From positions 1-64,000 of the forward strand of contig QXCR01000162.1 of the NCBI GenBank assembly GCA_004380135.1: a DNA stretch of 64,000 nt, given 5' to 3'. How positions within the stretch are numbered: position 1 is the first letter of the stretch; every line of letters begins with the position of its first letter. Shown here piece by piece: positions 46,309-57,972 of the stretch. The notes beneath the pieces were generated by a model. It did not search any database. It was not told the DNA's origin and saw only the letters and a program-made list of their open reading frames with translations. The position numbers were made by a program, and so were the translations under genes. The stretch is from Stemphylium vesicarium (taxonomy: Eukaryota > Ascomycota > Dothideomycetes > Pleosporales > Pleosporaceae).

Positions 46309-49300
46309 CTACCGACGCGAAGGCGCCATACCACCCCCCGTCATCCGCCCACCCCCCGCATTAAGACTCTGTCGAACAATCATCTCAGCAGCCTGTGCAG
46401 CAGCCAGCCGCTCCTATTCCGCACCATTAGTATTTCCCCCATTTCCAAAAAGTCAAGCGAGGATTAAAAAAAAACATACCTTCTGCCTACTCCGATCCTT
46501 CAAATACCGCTCAGCCTCAGGCCTCATCCTCAAAATCCGCAAAATCATATCATCATTAGGCTCCGCCTGCGCCTCCTTCCTCTTCTCCTCTTTCGCCTTC
46601 TTCATCGTACCCAAATTGCGTGAGAGCATAATAGTCTTATGCTTGCGCGTGGGCATGCCCACGAGGCCGGCGGCGCCGCCGAACTGGTGGCCCATAGACG
46701 GAGGCGCAGACTGGCGGTTCAGGCGTTGAGCCTGTTCCTGCTGGCGTCGGGCACTGGCCGCGGCCATGGATTCGGATGTGCGGATGAGATCTTCGGTTGC
46801 TTCAAAGTAGAAGAAGTTTAGGTTTTGGAGCTCGTGGTATTTGGGGGATTTGAGCACGTCCATGGGTACGCCTTCGACGTTGCCGTCTTCGTCGACGGCG
46901 TGGAAGAAGTCGAAGAGCATTTTGAGCCATTTGAAGACAATGTCGAGCTCTTGTTGGGTTAGCGGGCGTTGCGAGGAGAGTTTGTCGGAGAGGGGGGGGA
47001 CGAGCAGGGATTCTATCGTTGCTAGGGCTTCTTTCCAGAGGCGGGTCATGACCATGATCATGGCTGCATCGGTCAATGTCTGCTTCATGATTGCGAAATT
47101 CTCGTCGAAATAGACGAAGAGAGGGCCAAGGGCCTGTGTGATATCCTGCTGAGTGGGGCCTTGTATGACTGACATGGGGCGCGCCGATCGGAAGTTTCCT
47201 AGGTAATTGGTCACTTTTGAGGCTACGCCCTTGTTAAGTAGAGCATCCAGTGACCGGCGAGAAAGCTTGTAGCCGATGAATGATGACAGCTGTTGTTGTT
47301 AGCGGAGGTTTTCTCACACGAGTTCTATGTCTTACCTTGTCAGTGATCTTTCGCGTCATGTCCCGCTCAGTCCTCTTAAGTGTTCGGAACGCCTTGCCAA
47401 AGTAGAATTGAATGTCGTCTCGCTCGCCTTCCATGCTCACACGCAGCAGCAGGCGGCCTTGAGTGTCCAAATCCAGCCAGTACTCACGAGGCATGTAGTC
47501 TCGGAAATGTGATGGATCGAGCTTAAGCGACGTTCGCCCCACGCAGTCATGGTCGCCCATTGCATCCCAGTCCCAGATTGTCGCAACGACGTTGAGTGGG
47601 CCGTTGGTGGTGATGTCAATAGTCTCGTCCCATCGAGGGCTCAGGTTGCGGTAGATGACTCGGGTCTTTGCCAGGCGCTTCTGGTACTCATCACCAAGCA
47701 CTACATAGGGATCGCTAAGCCCGTTCATATCGCATGCCTTTAGGTCCTCGGCCTCGATGATCTTGATAGTAAAGACGAAGTTGTTGTTGCGCATACGCTG
47801 CGTTGGAGGTGGAGCGTGCTTCTGAATGACTTCAGCACAAGCGTCAACACCAATCTCGCGCTCGAGCTTGTCCAGTTGCTGCGTTGCATACTCAATATTG
47901 TTGAGTTTCACGAGAGACTGCGATTGTCAGCATGGAACCTGCCATTGTATTAGACAACTTACTTCTGGGTAGAACTGGAAGGGCTCAATCTTCTCCTTTT
48001 GACTGTAGAAATCTTTGACAGTCGACAGCCACTTTTCCTGTCTCGTTTGATGGGCAGCGGCTTCCTGCTCAGGTGTCAACCGATCCATTTCTCGGGCGAA
48101 CTTTTGCTCTACGAGCTCGCAGTATCTCGCCAGGGCAGCGCCGATCGACTTGGAAAGGGCTGTCATGAATTTAGCGTAATGCACGTCGTTGTCCCAGTTC
48201 AGGGCTACAATCTGTTCGATACTTTGATTGAATGACCGGAAAACATCGACGACTGAAATGCTATGCCGCTCATCGTCCAAAGGAATGGGGTTCTGCGACT
48301 CGATCTGAAACGCATCTGCTTTGAACGCATTGTCAACCCAGCCGATCAAATTCTGATCCGTCATCTGAATCCATCTCCATACAAAGTCTTGCAGCTGATC
48401 CTCGATGCTGAAGGCGAAACTCTTGTCTGGCAAAGCGTCGCTGTGTATACGGCGGATCTCAACGAGCTCCTTGTACAAATCAAATCCATCCTGCACTGGC
48501 ACTTCTTCCCCTTTGCTTTGCGCGACGTCCATGATGCGGGCGACCAGATCCCGTGCGTCAGCAGCATATGCAGGGAACATCTTCTCAACCAGGCACATCA
48601 TGGGACTGGCGCCCATGACTTCAGGGTTCTTGCGATAACGCTTCTGTATCCGCTCGCATAATTTGACCACAGCACGGCCAAGCTCAATGACATGGAAGAA
48701 CTCCCACTCTTCTTTGGTGTCAGGTATATGCTTTGCAAGAAGCTCACGATACACATCACCAGCTTTCTGCCTGAGACCTTGGCGTAACTGCTCGGTAAAA
48801 TTGTCCATGTCCTCTTCGGTGCCAGGAAATGTGGGGTCGTCATAGATGTGGTTTTCCAGGATGTACATGACTGGCCCAAGTGGAGGTGGCTTGGTTTCGT
48901 ATACATGCATCATCAGCTCGTACAGCTCGCGTAATAGACAGTCATGCAAGGAAGACAGAATCTGCTGGTTAAGCACGTAATCCTGGATGGTCCATTTCGT
49001 CCTATCAAACAACGATTCCATCACTGGTATGTGGCTCATGCGGTTCGACTTCTTGTCTGCTGGCGGCGGCTCCTTGACGTACAGGAACGCTGCATCGAGG
49101 GTATCAAGGCTGACCTCTTGATTGATGTACTTGTCTCGTACAACATCCATGAACAACACGAGACGCGAGAATTGGGGAATTCTCCAGCGAACGGCTATCT
49201 CATTCAAGAGCTCCGCGGATTGTTTTGATATCAACTTGACAGGGGGGTCATCGTTAGTTGCTTCGGTCGGTTCCAGCTCGGTATCCGCTAGGTCATATGT

Positions 49301-50569
49301 CAACGCTTCGTTCAGTATCGCACGGTAAGTGGCACGCGGGTCGGAGGGTATGAAGGTATAGGACGAGTCGTCATCTGAGTCTTCGCTGATGTTGAGCCCG
49401 CTCATATCTACGGGTTGGTCAATCACATACGAAGACCCGTTCTCGGAGGACATGGATCCTTGTCTGGAGGCGTCTGAGTAGCCTGGATCCAAAGATGCCT
49501 TGGGCTTGAACTGAGGCACACTTCCACCTGGGGAGCTCTTGGCGAGTTCAGGGTTGGACTGGATAATGGCCAGGATCATCTGTGAGAGATCCGGCACTTC
49601 CTGATTTTTCCATGCTTCGTATGCTTCCTCGGTATCAAAGTCGTCGACGTTCAGCGTCTTCTTGGTCATCAGGCTGAGATGCGCCTGGTAGGTCTTGAGG
49701 TCCTGCAGAGCAGCCTTCTCGGTCCATACTGACTTGTATCGGTTGATGTCGGCCTGCACGTCGGAATAGCCAATGGCAAAGATGCGCGAGACTACCAGGA
49801 CAAGTGGCATGTCTTTGACTTCGTAGCTCCGTGGAACCTCGACTTCGACCGTTGTGCCCCCTTGACCGCCATTTCGCTGATTTTCGGCAGCCAGATCTTG
49901 GTCGTGGACCAACAGCTTCTTCTCCATGGTGGCTAGCCGATGAGCGAGCTCTGGTCGGTCCTTTTGCCAATCGTGGTCCTTGAGGCAGGAGCTGACGAGA
50001 CGGAGGAAGAGGGCGACATGGCGGTCAACCATGAGCTTCCAGCTCTCGTCTCCTGGCGCCTTTCCCTTTTGCAGTTCTTTGGTGGCATTCGAGTAGAAGA
50101 TCAACAGCAGATCCTCGACTCTCCTGTCCTTGTCCATGTTCTTCCTAAAGGACGGGTCCTTGAATGCATTCAGGAAGACGGCAAAGGTCCGCTTGACTGT
50201 GGCATCTTGGAACTCGGGCATACGCTCATTGCCCATCAGCACCTTTGTTATCCGCTTGTCGAGGGCCGCCATGAAGTCGCGGGGGAAGCGCGTGCTCTTG
50301 GAGTCCCGGATGAGGGAGAAGTCCTTCATCAGGTCGTTGATGGACGTCGACGAGCGCTGGACGTGCTTGGGGGCCGAGGGGACATGCTGGACTCGCTTCT
50401 GGCGGGGCTGGAGGAGGTATGCGAGGTATGCAGCGCGCAGAGCATACAGGTAGGCATCTTGGGCGGTAACGGGACGCTTTCCACGAACAGTGGCCGAACT
50501 GTTGCTCCGCAGGCGTTCACGTGTCTGCAGGCTGTTTATGCGGCGATTGCTCCCGCGAGCGCCGTCCAT
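46309..50569 (-). CDS. Munc13 / UNC-13-like protein with C2 domain (fission yeast Ync13/Git1 group)
   Basis: Four exons (47963-50569, 47336-47917, 46480-47289, 46309-46413) encode 1367 residues. The long N-terminal part is the helical MUN/Munc13-homology region (for example SSTSINDLMKDFSLIRD, VKLCERIQKRYRKNPEVMGA). A C2 domain follows at about 914-1015 (FTIKIIEAEDLKACDMNGLS, DPYVVLGDEY, NLSPRWDETID, TIWDWDAMGDHDCVG), with acidic residues placed to bind calcium. A second Munc13-homology domain and a basic tail end the protein. Relatives act in vesicle tethering, exocytosis, septation and nutrient signalling at the plasma membrane. All exon joins keep phase 0. The last 35-codon exon carries a Gly/Met-rich end. 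Confidence 0.9.
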
Positions 50570-51695
50570 GGTTGAGCGGGCGTAAGGGTTCAATGGCGTG
50601 TGAGAGAGGAGATGTGGCCGCGGTCGGGCGCATATCACGGGCGTGGTGGTGGTATGCGTGTTCCGGGGCTGCAGCTGCCCAGTGGGATGTTTTAGTGGGG
50701 TCGACCCTTCTCTTGTCTTGTTATTTGCCCTGCACCACGCTGACTTGTCCCTTTCACTGTACGACTTCTTTTTTTTTCTCCCTTGACGGAGGTTTGGAGT
50801 GATCGACACCGTCTTTGGGCGTCGGTCGCGTCGTGGGCGACGGGGTTGCTGGTGGCGCGGCGGAAGCTCCACCGCAGTGCGTCACACGCTGTTCGTGTGC
50901 AGGGAGCAGGGAGCCTCAGATTCGCCGGCTAGGGCTCACGTCGACCTTGAAACAAAGCTTTAATTAACCGCGACTTTCTTGTTTTGTAGCGTCGTGTCTG
51001 ACATGTCGGCCAAAGACGCTGTCGTTTCACCAGGTCAAACGTTGTCTTTTGCATCGAGCGCATTCTACTTGAGTGTTTTGAGCACATGGCCAGCCATGAC
51101 CACGCGCTTCACCCTGAAGCATATCGCTAGTAGTGTCTTTCTCCCCGGAACACGAGCTCACTTACTCGATTTCGCCCGACGTAGCACCATACGAGATGTT
51201 CACTTCACATGGTCGGCGTACTCTGTGTTTGGCCGCCGTGCTGTAAAGGACATGTATCGAGTGTATTGAGCTCGGTACTCGTCGGCGCATTCACATGCAT
51301 TTCAGGAGCCGCGAGCTTCAATAGCTTTGCAACACCAACAACAGTCGCAAGGTTAATAGTACAACTGCGCGTTGACTCTTCTAGATCCGGTGTACTCAGT
51401 TCTGCCATTTGCTCTTTCCGCCCAAAGAGCATGTCACTCAGCCCTTGCGCTTACTTCCCTCCATAGTCTACGCATCAACATCGCAACTCCGCAGCACAAC
51501 GGCGCAGCCACTGCGCTCGACGTTCCGACAGCAAACGAAACTTTGTAGTCTTTAATAGAGACTATTACTGGACACGTCTGTCAAACAGATCACTACCTCC
51601 CATTAGTACGAGCAGACTTGCTTCTGCCGGAAACTCGTCTATTCAAACGAGCAGCCTCCACGCCAGCCCATATATTTGTACGCCCACGCGCCGTC
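50570..51695. other. Divergent promoter region, Munc13-like / bHLH gene
   Basis: The 1.1 kb lie between two divergent starts. A poly-T stretch lies near 50768-50779. No gene is supported; a frame at 50979-51269 lacks family resemblance. Confidence 0.5.
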
Positions 51696-52085
51696 ATGCC
51701 CGAGTCCCAAAGCCCTACGAACGCCGCCGACCGGCCCCGCCTCACCGAAGCCCAAAAGAAGGAGAACCACATCCGGTCCGAGCAGAAGCGACGCGAAGCA
51801 ATTAGAGAAGGCTTCGACCGCCTGGCCTCCATCGTGCCCGGATTAGAAGGGCAAGGGCGGAGCGAAGCTGTTGTTCTGGGCGGCGCCATAAAGCTCATGC
51901 GCGAGAAGATAGTGGAGCGACAGTCCATCATCGCCGACGCAAAGGCAAAGGGTCTCGACACAACCGGCTGGGAGCTTGATCAGGAAACCCAGGAGGCGTG
52001 CGCTAGGCAATTGGAGAGGACGCTGGCCGAGGAACGTCAAGCAAGTAATGGAGATGAGAACGGGGTTGAAGTGAAGAAGGAGTAG
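51696..52085 (+). CDS. bHLH transcription factor, Ino4-like
   Basis: A single exon encodes 129 residues. The basic region NHIRSEQKRREAIREGFDRL holds the His-Glu-Arg set that reads E-box CANNTG sites. Helix 1 (LASIVPGL), a loop with EGQGRSEAVVL and helix 2 (GGAIKLMREKIVE) complete the bHLH fold. The sequence order NH-x-x-SE-x-KRRE and the GRSE loop resemble yeast Ino4, which pairs with Ino2 to activate phospholipid genes through UASino elements. Ascomycetes outside yeasts use Ino4-like factors with other partners, so the pathway is uncertain. The ATG at 51696 is chosen because the upstream frame lacks an ATG. Confidence 0.82.
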   Translation: MPESQSPTNAADRPRLTEAQKKENHIRSEQKRREAIREGFDRLASIVPGLEGQGRSEAVVLGGAIKLMREKIVERQSIIADAKAKGLDTTGWELDQETQEACARQLERTLAEERQASNGDENGVEVKKE

Positions 52086-52493
52086 ACGCGCAGATGTACT
52101 TCAGGGCGGTCTAGATGAGCGCGAAGGCCATGGACAACCACATGTTGCGCGCATGCATCAAGACATGCTTTACCACGGGTTTAGCACCTCCACCTGCATG
52201 TTGGAGTGACAACCCCAAGAAAATGAACCGCCCTCTTTCATCACTCTTCCCCATCATTCCAGTGACTTGCTCCTGCAATCGAACGGATTAAACCCACTTG
52301 CGCGAATCGTGTTCCCACATCTCTCGGCTGTGTACTGTGTATCTACCACCTCTACTGTACATTCACCAGCGCACGCACCACCACTCTTATCGATAAGCGC
52401 CAAAATTATCTTTCACATGCTTTCCTGCCCCGCGAATCCTTCCTTTGCCTGGGGTACACACTAACCTATTTTGAACATCTACGATATCCAACC
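52086..52493. other. Intergenic, bHLH / HPM1
   Basis: The 408 bp lie between two tandem plus-strand genes. No gene is seen. Confidence 0.5.
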
Positions 52494-53846
52494 ATGGCGT
52501 TCAGTTTCGGCTTCTCGGGCGACGACATAGAGGAGGATCCGAATGATGTGCAAGAGCAGAGTCTACAGCAGCAGCAAACGGGAAGCGAGGAGAGAGGCGA
52601 GAGTGATGGTGGAGTACCACCGCCGATTCCAGCAAAGACACATGATTTAGATGAATTGGTGGGTGAAACATTTCACATCTCTCAGACTTGAGACGATTCT
52701 TCTATTCCACGTCGTTTTATTCCTCACTATCATTTCTTTCCAGTCATTTTAATTCTTTCTTATAATTTCTTGCGTAATTTTCAACGACATGTTATTTATA
52801 TCCCCAACAACCCCCCAACCTCAGAAAAACTAAAGCCCACCCAGCTCTCAACCCTCCCTTCAAAAATCTCCTTCTCAACCCTCCCCCTCACCTCCCCCGC
52901 CGGCCGTACCATATCCCTCCCGCGCCGCGCCCTCTTCGACGTGCGCCTCCAACTAATGGCCGAAGACGACTTCTCCGCCTCGACCACCAACAACGCGCTC
53001 TCCGGCCTCAGCGACACAGACCTGCAGACCAACATCTACGAGGGCGGGTACAAGACGTGGGAGTGCAGCTTAGACCTCGCGCGCTACCTTTTGGACCGGG
53101 GGCCGCGGAAAGACCTCGACGACATGGCGCGTGTGGGCCATGTGATTGAGATGGGATGTGGCAGTGCGTTGCCGACCTTGGTGCTGTGGATGTACGCGAT
53201 AAGAGAGGGGCTGGGTGTTTACTTTACGGTTACGGATTATAACGAAGCGGTGCTGCGGTGTGTTACGCTGCCGAATCTGCTGTTGGCGTGGTGTGCGTGT
53301 TTGGGGGTGGAGGAGAGTAGGGTGTTGTTTGGGGAGGAGGGGAACCCGCTTTTGGTGAACAGGGGAGATGAAGGGCCGGGTTCGAGTACACAGGGTGAGG
53401 GTATGGGTGTGGGTGCAGAAGAGGAAGAGAACGCAGATCTCTACATTACCCCCGCCCTCCTCACAGCCTTCAAAGCCTCCCTCGCCTCCACAGGGATAAC
53501 CCTCACACTCATCTCTGGCTCCTGGTCGCCTACATCCGATCTCCTACCCCTCATCCCCTCAGCACCAGATCTAAACACTTTCATCCTCGGTTCAGAAACT
53601 ATCTACAGCCCCGCGAGCCTCACCGCATTCGCGGACGCCATTGTGGCGCTCATGGGGCGTGTGAAGATGGGAAAGACGCTCGTGGCGGCCAAGAGGGTGT
53701 ATTTTGGTGTTGGGGGGAGTGTGGATGGGTTTCGCGTCGAGTGTAGTAAGAGGGGGTGTGTGGCGAGTGAGGTTGAGTTTGAGGGGTTGGGGGATGGGGG
53801 GGATGGGGGGGTTAGGCGGTGTTTGGTTGAGGTGCAGATGTTTTAG
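52494..53846 (+). CDS. HPM1: Protein-histidine N-methyltransferase, HPM1 / METTL18 family
   Basis: Two exons (52494-52662 and 52825-53846) encode 396 residues. The N-terminus (MAFSFGFSGDDIEED) is the usual Hpm1 opening. After the 162-nt intron the family sequence LPSKISFSTLPL appears, then YEGGYKTWECSLDLARYLLD and the AdoMet-binding motif VIEMGCGSALPTLVL, with VTDYNEAVLR as the acidic loop. Late motifs LISGSW and ILGSETIYSP also fit. Yeast Hpm1 methylates a histidine of ribosomal protein Rpl3. A Gly/Glu-rich insert near 225-250 is a local peculiarity. The donor GTGAAA is preferred over the upstream GTGGGT because only it keeps the frame. Confidence 0.9.
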
Positions 53847-54129
53847 GTGTGTGCGTCCTGGGGTGGGAATAAAGAAGGGATTGGGGGAAAGAAGTGTGTT
53901 CGTGGGACTGGGAAGGTGGGGGGTGGGATATGAGAAGGGGGAGAAGAGGTGCGGGGTATCTAGGCTTGTTTTTTTATTACTATCGATGTTGAAAGAAAAA
54001 TGGGAAGAAGAATACTGTAGAAATGGTCCAAAATTCATCAATGGCCCTCATCCGATATCCGGTATGCATATCCCCGCACACACAACGTCCAAACCAAACC
54101 AAACCAACGACCGCTTCAAACCAACCACA

Positions 54130-55902
54130 CTACCTCGCCCTGACCGTAACCGTCGGCGCAGGCAACTCTCTCCTCCCCTCCCCATCCTCATTCCCGCGCA
54201 TAAGCCTCTTATACGTCTCGCCCTCAGCCCTCAACTGTTCCCCACGGCTAACCTGCAACCTCTCAACGCCCTTGCCAATCGTATCGATATGCACCTCAAC
54301 CGGCACGCCACCTGTATACCCCAGCATCTCCGGCGCAGCAACGCCCTCGCGCAGGTTCTCAAGCCCAGCCTGGATCTCCTGGAGTTTAAGCAGCGTCTCG
54401 GAGACGTGAACGACGGCTTTCTGGCGGTAAGCGCTGATGTTGGAGAGAAGGGAAAGGCTCTTCTTGTTCGCTTTGACGTCACTCCTGTTCCCACCTAACT
54501 TTGTCCACAGCGAGGAAAGCAGTTCCTCTTGGGTACGCGTTATAGTCTGGTCGTCGTTTGTGGCAATGTCGAAGATTGTGGTTAGGCGTTCTTCGAGGTT
54601 GTTCAGTACGAGGAGCAGCGCTTGGGCTGTTTCGATTAGCCGGGTGATTTCGTCTTTGTTTTTGCTCACGTGGAGTACGTATTGGTCGAAGATGCGCTCT
54701 TGCAGCGTAGGCGGTGGCGCGACGAAGGCGCGCGTGAGCTGGTTGAATACCTTGGCGACGGCGCCCGTAGACGCTTCTTGTGAGGAGATGCCCGAGAGCA
54801 CGTTCATGGTCCAGGTGTTGGTTGCGATGACGCGGTCCATGGCTGCGCCTATCCGGCTGTTGTAGCGGGAGAGATCCAGGGATGCCTCGTTTGCGGTTTG
54901 GACAAAGTACTCGAATTCGTTTTCGAGTGCTTTACGACTGGGGAGACGGGAGTGTTTTACGAGGATACGCAGGTCGCGGATCGCGAGCTCGGAGTTCTTG
55001 ATGGTGGCGGGTAGGGCTGAATTGTCTTTTGATGCGTCGAGAATGTCTTCGAACTTGCCTTGGACGTTGATGAGTTCTTCGAAATCCGCTTGGTGGTCGG
55101 AGAAGGAGTTTGTTGTGGCACAGGCGGCGATGAGGTAGGTGGAGCCTGGTAAGGCGCAAACGGGTCCCATAACGGCGTTTGAAATGGTGGAGCGAAGCAT
55201 CCCGGATGCTAGCTGGATGCCAAAAACCAGGATACCAATGCCGAGGGCGACGCCTAAGAAGGGCTTGATGAAATGGCGGATGGCGTAGGAGAAGATGTCT
55301 AGGAAATGGGCGAATAGAGGTGCGCCAATGTTTTCCCAAAAGAGGCTGACATAGTGCCATGGACTCACTTCCTCCTTTGATGGTCGATGGTCGTCGGACG
55401 ATGTTTGCGTAGGGCTGCGAGCACGACGTGAGTTTGACGCTCGGTTCTGCGTAGTGTTCTTTGTTCGATTGCGTGGCTGAGGTTTCGCGACTGGCGATCC
55501 GTCGTAACCACTTGAGCTTTCCATGGAAGGCATGATGAAGGATGGACCGGATGATTCTGTTCCGGGCGTCCTTTGGTTTCTCTTGAACGGCTTTGGAGTG
55601 GCAGTTTCGGAACCTAGTCTCTGGGACTGACTTGCTCTTACCCGACTTGCTGGCTTTCTGATGGGCGTCGTTTGAGATTGCGCAGTCGGCGTGGAGTGAC
55701 TGAGTTGATTGCGCTTGGGCTTCGGAGTGACGATGGACTCTGTTTCTGGCTCTTGCAAGACTTCTTTGTCTGAGCCTTCTAGTTCCACCTCGCTAGCCTC
55801 GTCGGTTGCTGAATGAATGGACCCTTCTTCGTCGGAAGCGTAGTCAGCGTCACCCCAACTACTTCCCAGGCTGCGATCAAGTCGTCTAGAACGTATGGTC
55901 AT
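54130..55902 (-). CDS. Hypothetical membrane protein with Ser-rich N-terminus and helical C-terminus
   Basis: A single exon encodes 590 residues. Residues 1 to about 180 are low-complexity, acidic then basic and rich in Ser, Thr and Pro, with many SP/TP sites that suit kinase control. Hydrophobic segments follow: GAPLFAHFLDIFSYAIRHF, then FLGVALGIGILVFGIQLASG. The remaining 330 residues are helical (EELINVQGKFEDILDAS, LNNLEERLTTIFDIA, KAVVHVSETLLKLQEIQ), possibly coiled coil. I recognise no family. The layout resembles inner nuclear membrane or nuclear envelope proteins, but that is only an impression. The ATG at 55902 is the first in frame. It is divergent from the threonyl-tRNA synthetase gene. 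Confidence 0.75.
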   Translation of the reverse strand: MTIRSRRLDRSLGSSWGDADYASDEEGSIHSATDEASEVELEGSDKEVLQEPETESIVTPKPKRNQLSHSTPTAQSQTTPIRKPASRVRASQSQRLGSETATPKPFKRNQRTPGTESSGPSFIMPSMESSSGYDGSPVAKPQPRNRTKNTTQNRASNSRRARSPTQTSSDDHRPSKEEVSPWHYVSLFWENIGAPLFAHFLDIFSYAIRHFIKPFLGVALGIGILVFGIQLASGMLRSTISNAVMGPVCALPGSTYLIAACATTNSFSDHQADFEELINVQGKFEDILDASKDNSALPATIKNSELAIRDLRILVKHSRLPSRKALENEFEYFVQTANEASLDLSRYNSRIGAAMDRVIATNTWTMNVLSGISSQEASTGAVAKVFNQLTRAFVAPPPTLQERIFDQYVLHVSKNKDEITRLIETAQALLLVLNNLEERLTTIFDIATNDDQTITRTQEELLSSLWTKLGGNRSDVKANKKSLSLLSNISAYRQKAVVHVSETLLKLQEIQAGLENLREGVAAPEMLGYTGGVPVEVHIDTIGKGVERLQVSRGEQLRAEGETYKRLMRGNEDGEGRRELPAPTVTVRAR

Positions 55903-56316
55903 GTTCTGGAGGGAAGGTGATGATGCAGGGCTATAGTAGGATTATGATGATCGGAATGTGGAGCAGGTTAGTTATGGGGAGTAGGCGACACAGGTTTCAG
56001 CGATGATCCAAGTTTCACTGGCTTGTGTAGTTGCAAGAGGCTGGGAGGAGCAGGTCGCCACCGCCAGACGTGTGACGTGGGGTGCGAGCCAATCAGGTTT
56101 CACGCGCAAGTTGAACGTCTCAGTAGGTCACGGAAAACACCAATACTTCTAACATCAGTGTATTATAGTAGAGGTGATGAGGGCGCATTAGTTCTAATGC
56201 TAGTCTACGCGGTGGGACATGGTGTTGATTTTCCGGCGCGTCGACGTCATGTTCAATACTCGGACAGCCCCCGCCAAGCCGACTAGCCTAGAAAGTGCGT
56301 CTTGAACTTCACGCGA
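55903..56316. other. Divergent promoter region, membrane protein / threonyl-tRNA synthetase
   Basis: The 414 bp lie between two divergent starts. No element is recognised. Confidence 0.5.
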
Positions 56317-57972
56317 ATGTATCCAAGGTTCCAAGACTTTGCGATGCCACCATTGCGCCAGCTTTCTCTCGCGCTACAAGCTGTCAGGCGGACGCAAATA
56401 GGATTCCGGCCATGGCACCAACATGGACGTCTTCTCGCTCGGAGCTGTTCCTGCTCTGCGCCCCACCAATTGCAGCACACAGTGACGGTTTCATCTGAAG
56501 ACCCCACCAATACGCGACTGAACCCGACAACTGCCGACCCTCCTACGCCTCCTACAGACCACCGCACGCTCGCGCAGACACACAACCTCTTCATTACATC
56601 TCCGTATAGCCCCGGTTCGCCGCTCATTCTTCCCAATGGCGCCTACGTCTTCCAAAAGCTGCAGTCGTTCCTCCGTGCACAATATCCGCAATTCGGCTTT
56701 CAAGAGGTCATCACGCCCATAATATACAAAAGGTCGCTATGGGAAAAGTCCGGACACTGGGAGAACTATGCCGAAGACATGTTTAGTGTCCAGGGAAGAG
56801 GCACAACCGCACAAACACCCGAAGCTGATGGTGGAGAGGATGGCGAGTTTGGACTGAAGCCAATGAACTGCCCAGGCCATTGCTTGCTGTTTAGGGATGA
56901 GATTAAAAGCTACCGCGATCTGCCAGTCAGACTCGCGGATTTCAGCGCACTACATCGGAACGAGATCTCAGGCGCATTGACTGGCTTGACGAGGGTACGG
57001 CGATTCCACCAGGACGATGCACACATTTTCTGTCGTCCAGACCAAATTCTTGCCGAGATTGAACAGACGCTCAAGTTTGTAGGCATGGTTTACAACACAT
57101 TCGGATTGGGACCCTACAAACTGCTCCTGTCCACCCGGCCAAAGGACAGCTTCATTGGCACGATTGAGGAATGGGATCGCGCCGAGGAGCAACTTACAAC
57201 TGCGCTGAACAACATCGGCAGCGAATGGGCCATCAACGAAGGCGACGGAGCCTTCTACGGACCCAAAATCGACATCATCCTGAAGGATTCGAATGGCAAA
57301 GAGCACCAAACGGCTACCATTCAGCTCGACTTCCAGCTACCACAGCGCTTCGACTTGCAATACCAGGCTTCCCCCGAAGAACTGGAGAAAGGGTTACAGA
57401 CTTCCATGGATGAAGGTCTCGACCCTGCGCTTCGCCGCCCTGTGATTGTTCATCGTGCTATTTATGGCTCCATCGAGCGCTTCATGGCCCTCTTGATCGA
57501 GCACTATGCCGGAAAATACCCATTCTGGCTTTCTCCCAGACCAGCAATCGTACTATCACTTAACTCAGATCCCCAAGTGTTGGATCACGTGTCCCGCATC
57601 CAGTCCGTACTGTCGGGCTTAACACCGCAAGACGCACAACAGGCCTCATCACCGTCATCGCCAAAGCCTCTGCCCCTGTCGACAATCCATCTTCCCATCG
57701 ATATCGACACAAGTGATCGCTCGCTTGGCAAGAAAATCGCCGAAGCGAGGGGGAAAAAGTACAACCACATCATCGTCGTTGGCGGACGTGAGGTAGATAG
57801 CGACAGCATGAACTTGCAGATTGTGAACCAGCCAAACGAGGACACAGCGTTCGATGTCTTACAGCAGAGACTTGATCGGCAGCTCACAGGCAAGGAGCGA
57901 GCTAAAGGCACGAATGTTTCCTTGGGTGTTGCGAGGGGTTACTTTGAGCAGCTGGCTAATTCGTTCTTGTAA
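56317..57972 (+). CDS. MST1: Mitochondrial threonyl-tRNA synthetase
   Basis: A single exon encodes 551 residues from ATG 56317, or 542 from the in-frame ATG 56344. The Arg-rich, acid-poor N-terminus (RRTQIGFRPWHQHGRLLARS) looks like a mitochondrial targeting sequence. The class II catalytic core has GFQEVITPIIYKRSLWEKSG, zinc-binding MNCPGHC with its Cys and His ligands, motif 2 ALHRNEISGALTGLTRVRRF with FHQDDAHIFC, and motif 3 near HRAIYGSIERFMALLIEHYA. The C-terminal anticodon-binding domain ends the protein. The N-terminal TGS and editing domains of the cytosolic enzyme are missing, as in yeast Mst1. The enzyme charges mitochondrial tRNA-Thr. Identification is strong. Confidence 0.93.
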   Translation: MYPRFQDFAMPPLRQLSLALQAVRRTQIGFRPWHQHGRLLARSCSCSAPHQLQHTVTVSSEDPTNTRLNPTTADPPTPPTDHRTLAQTHNLFITSPYSPGSPLILPNGAYVFQKLQSFLRAQYPQFGFQEVITPIIYKRSLWEKSGHWENYAEDMFSVQGRGTTAQTPEADGGEDGEFGLKPMNCPGHCLLFRDEIKSYRDLPVRLADFSALHRNEISGALTGLTRVRRFHQDDAHIFCRPDQILAEIEQTLKFVGMVYNTFGLGPYKLLLSTRPKDSFIGTIEEWDRAEEQLTTALNNIGSEWAINEGDGAFYGPKIDIILKDSNGKEHQTATIQLDFQLPQRFDLQYQASPEELEKGLQTSMDEGLDPALRRPVIVHRAIYGSIERFMALLIEHYAGKYPFWLSPRPAIVLSLNSDPQVLDHVSRIQSVLSGLTPQDAQQASSPSSPKPLPLSTIHLPIDIDTSDRSLGKKIAEARGKKYNHIIVVGGREVDSDSMNLQIVNQPNEDTAFDVLQQRLDRQLTGKERAKGTNVSLGVARGYFEQLANSFL

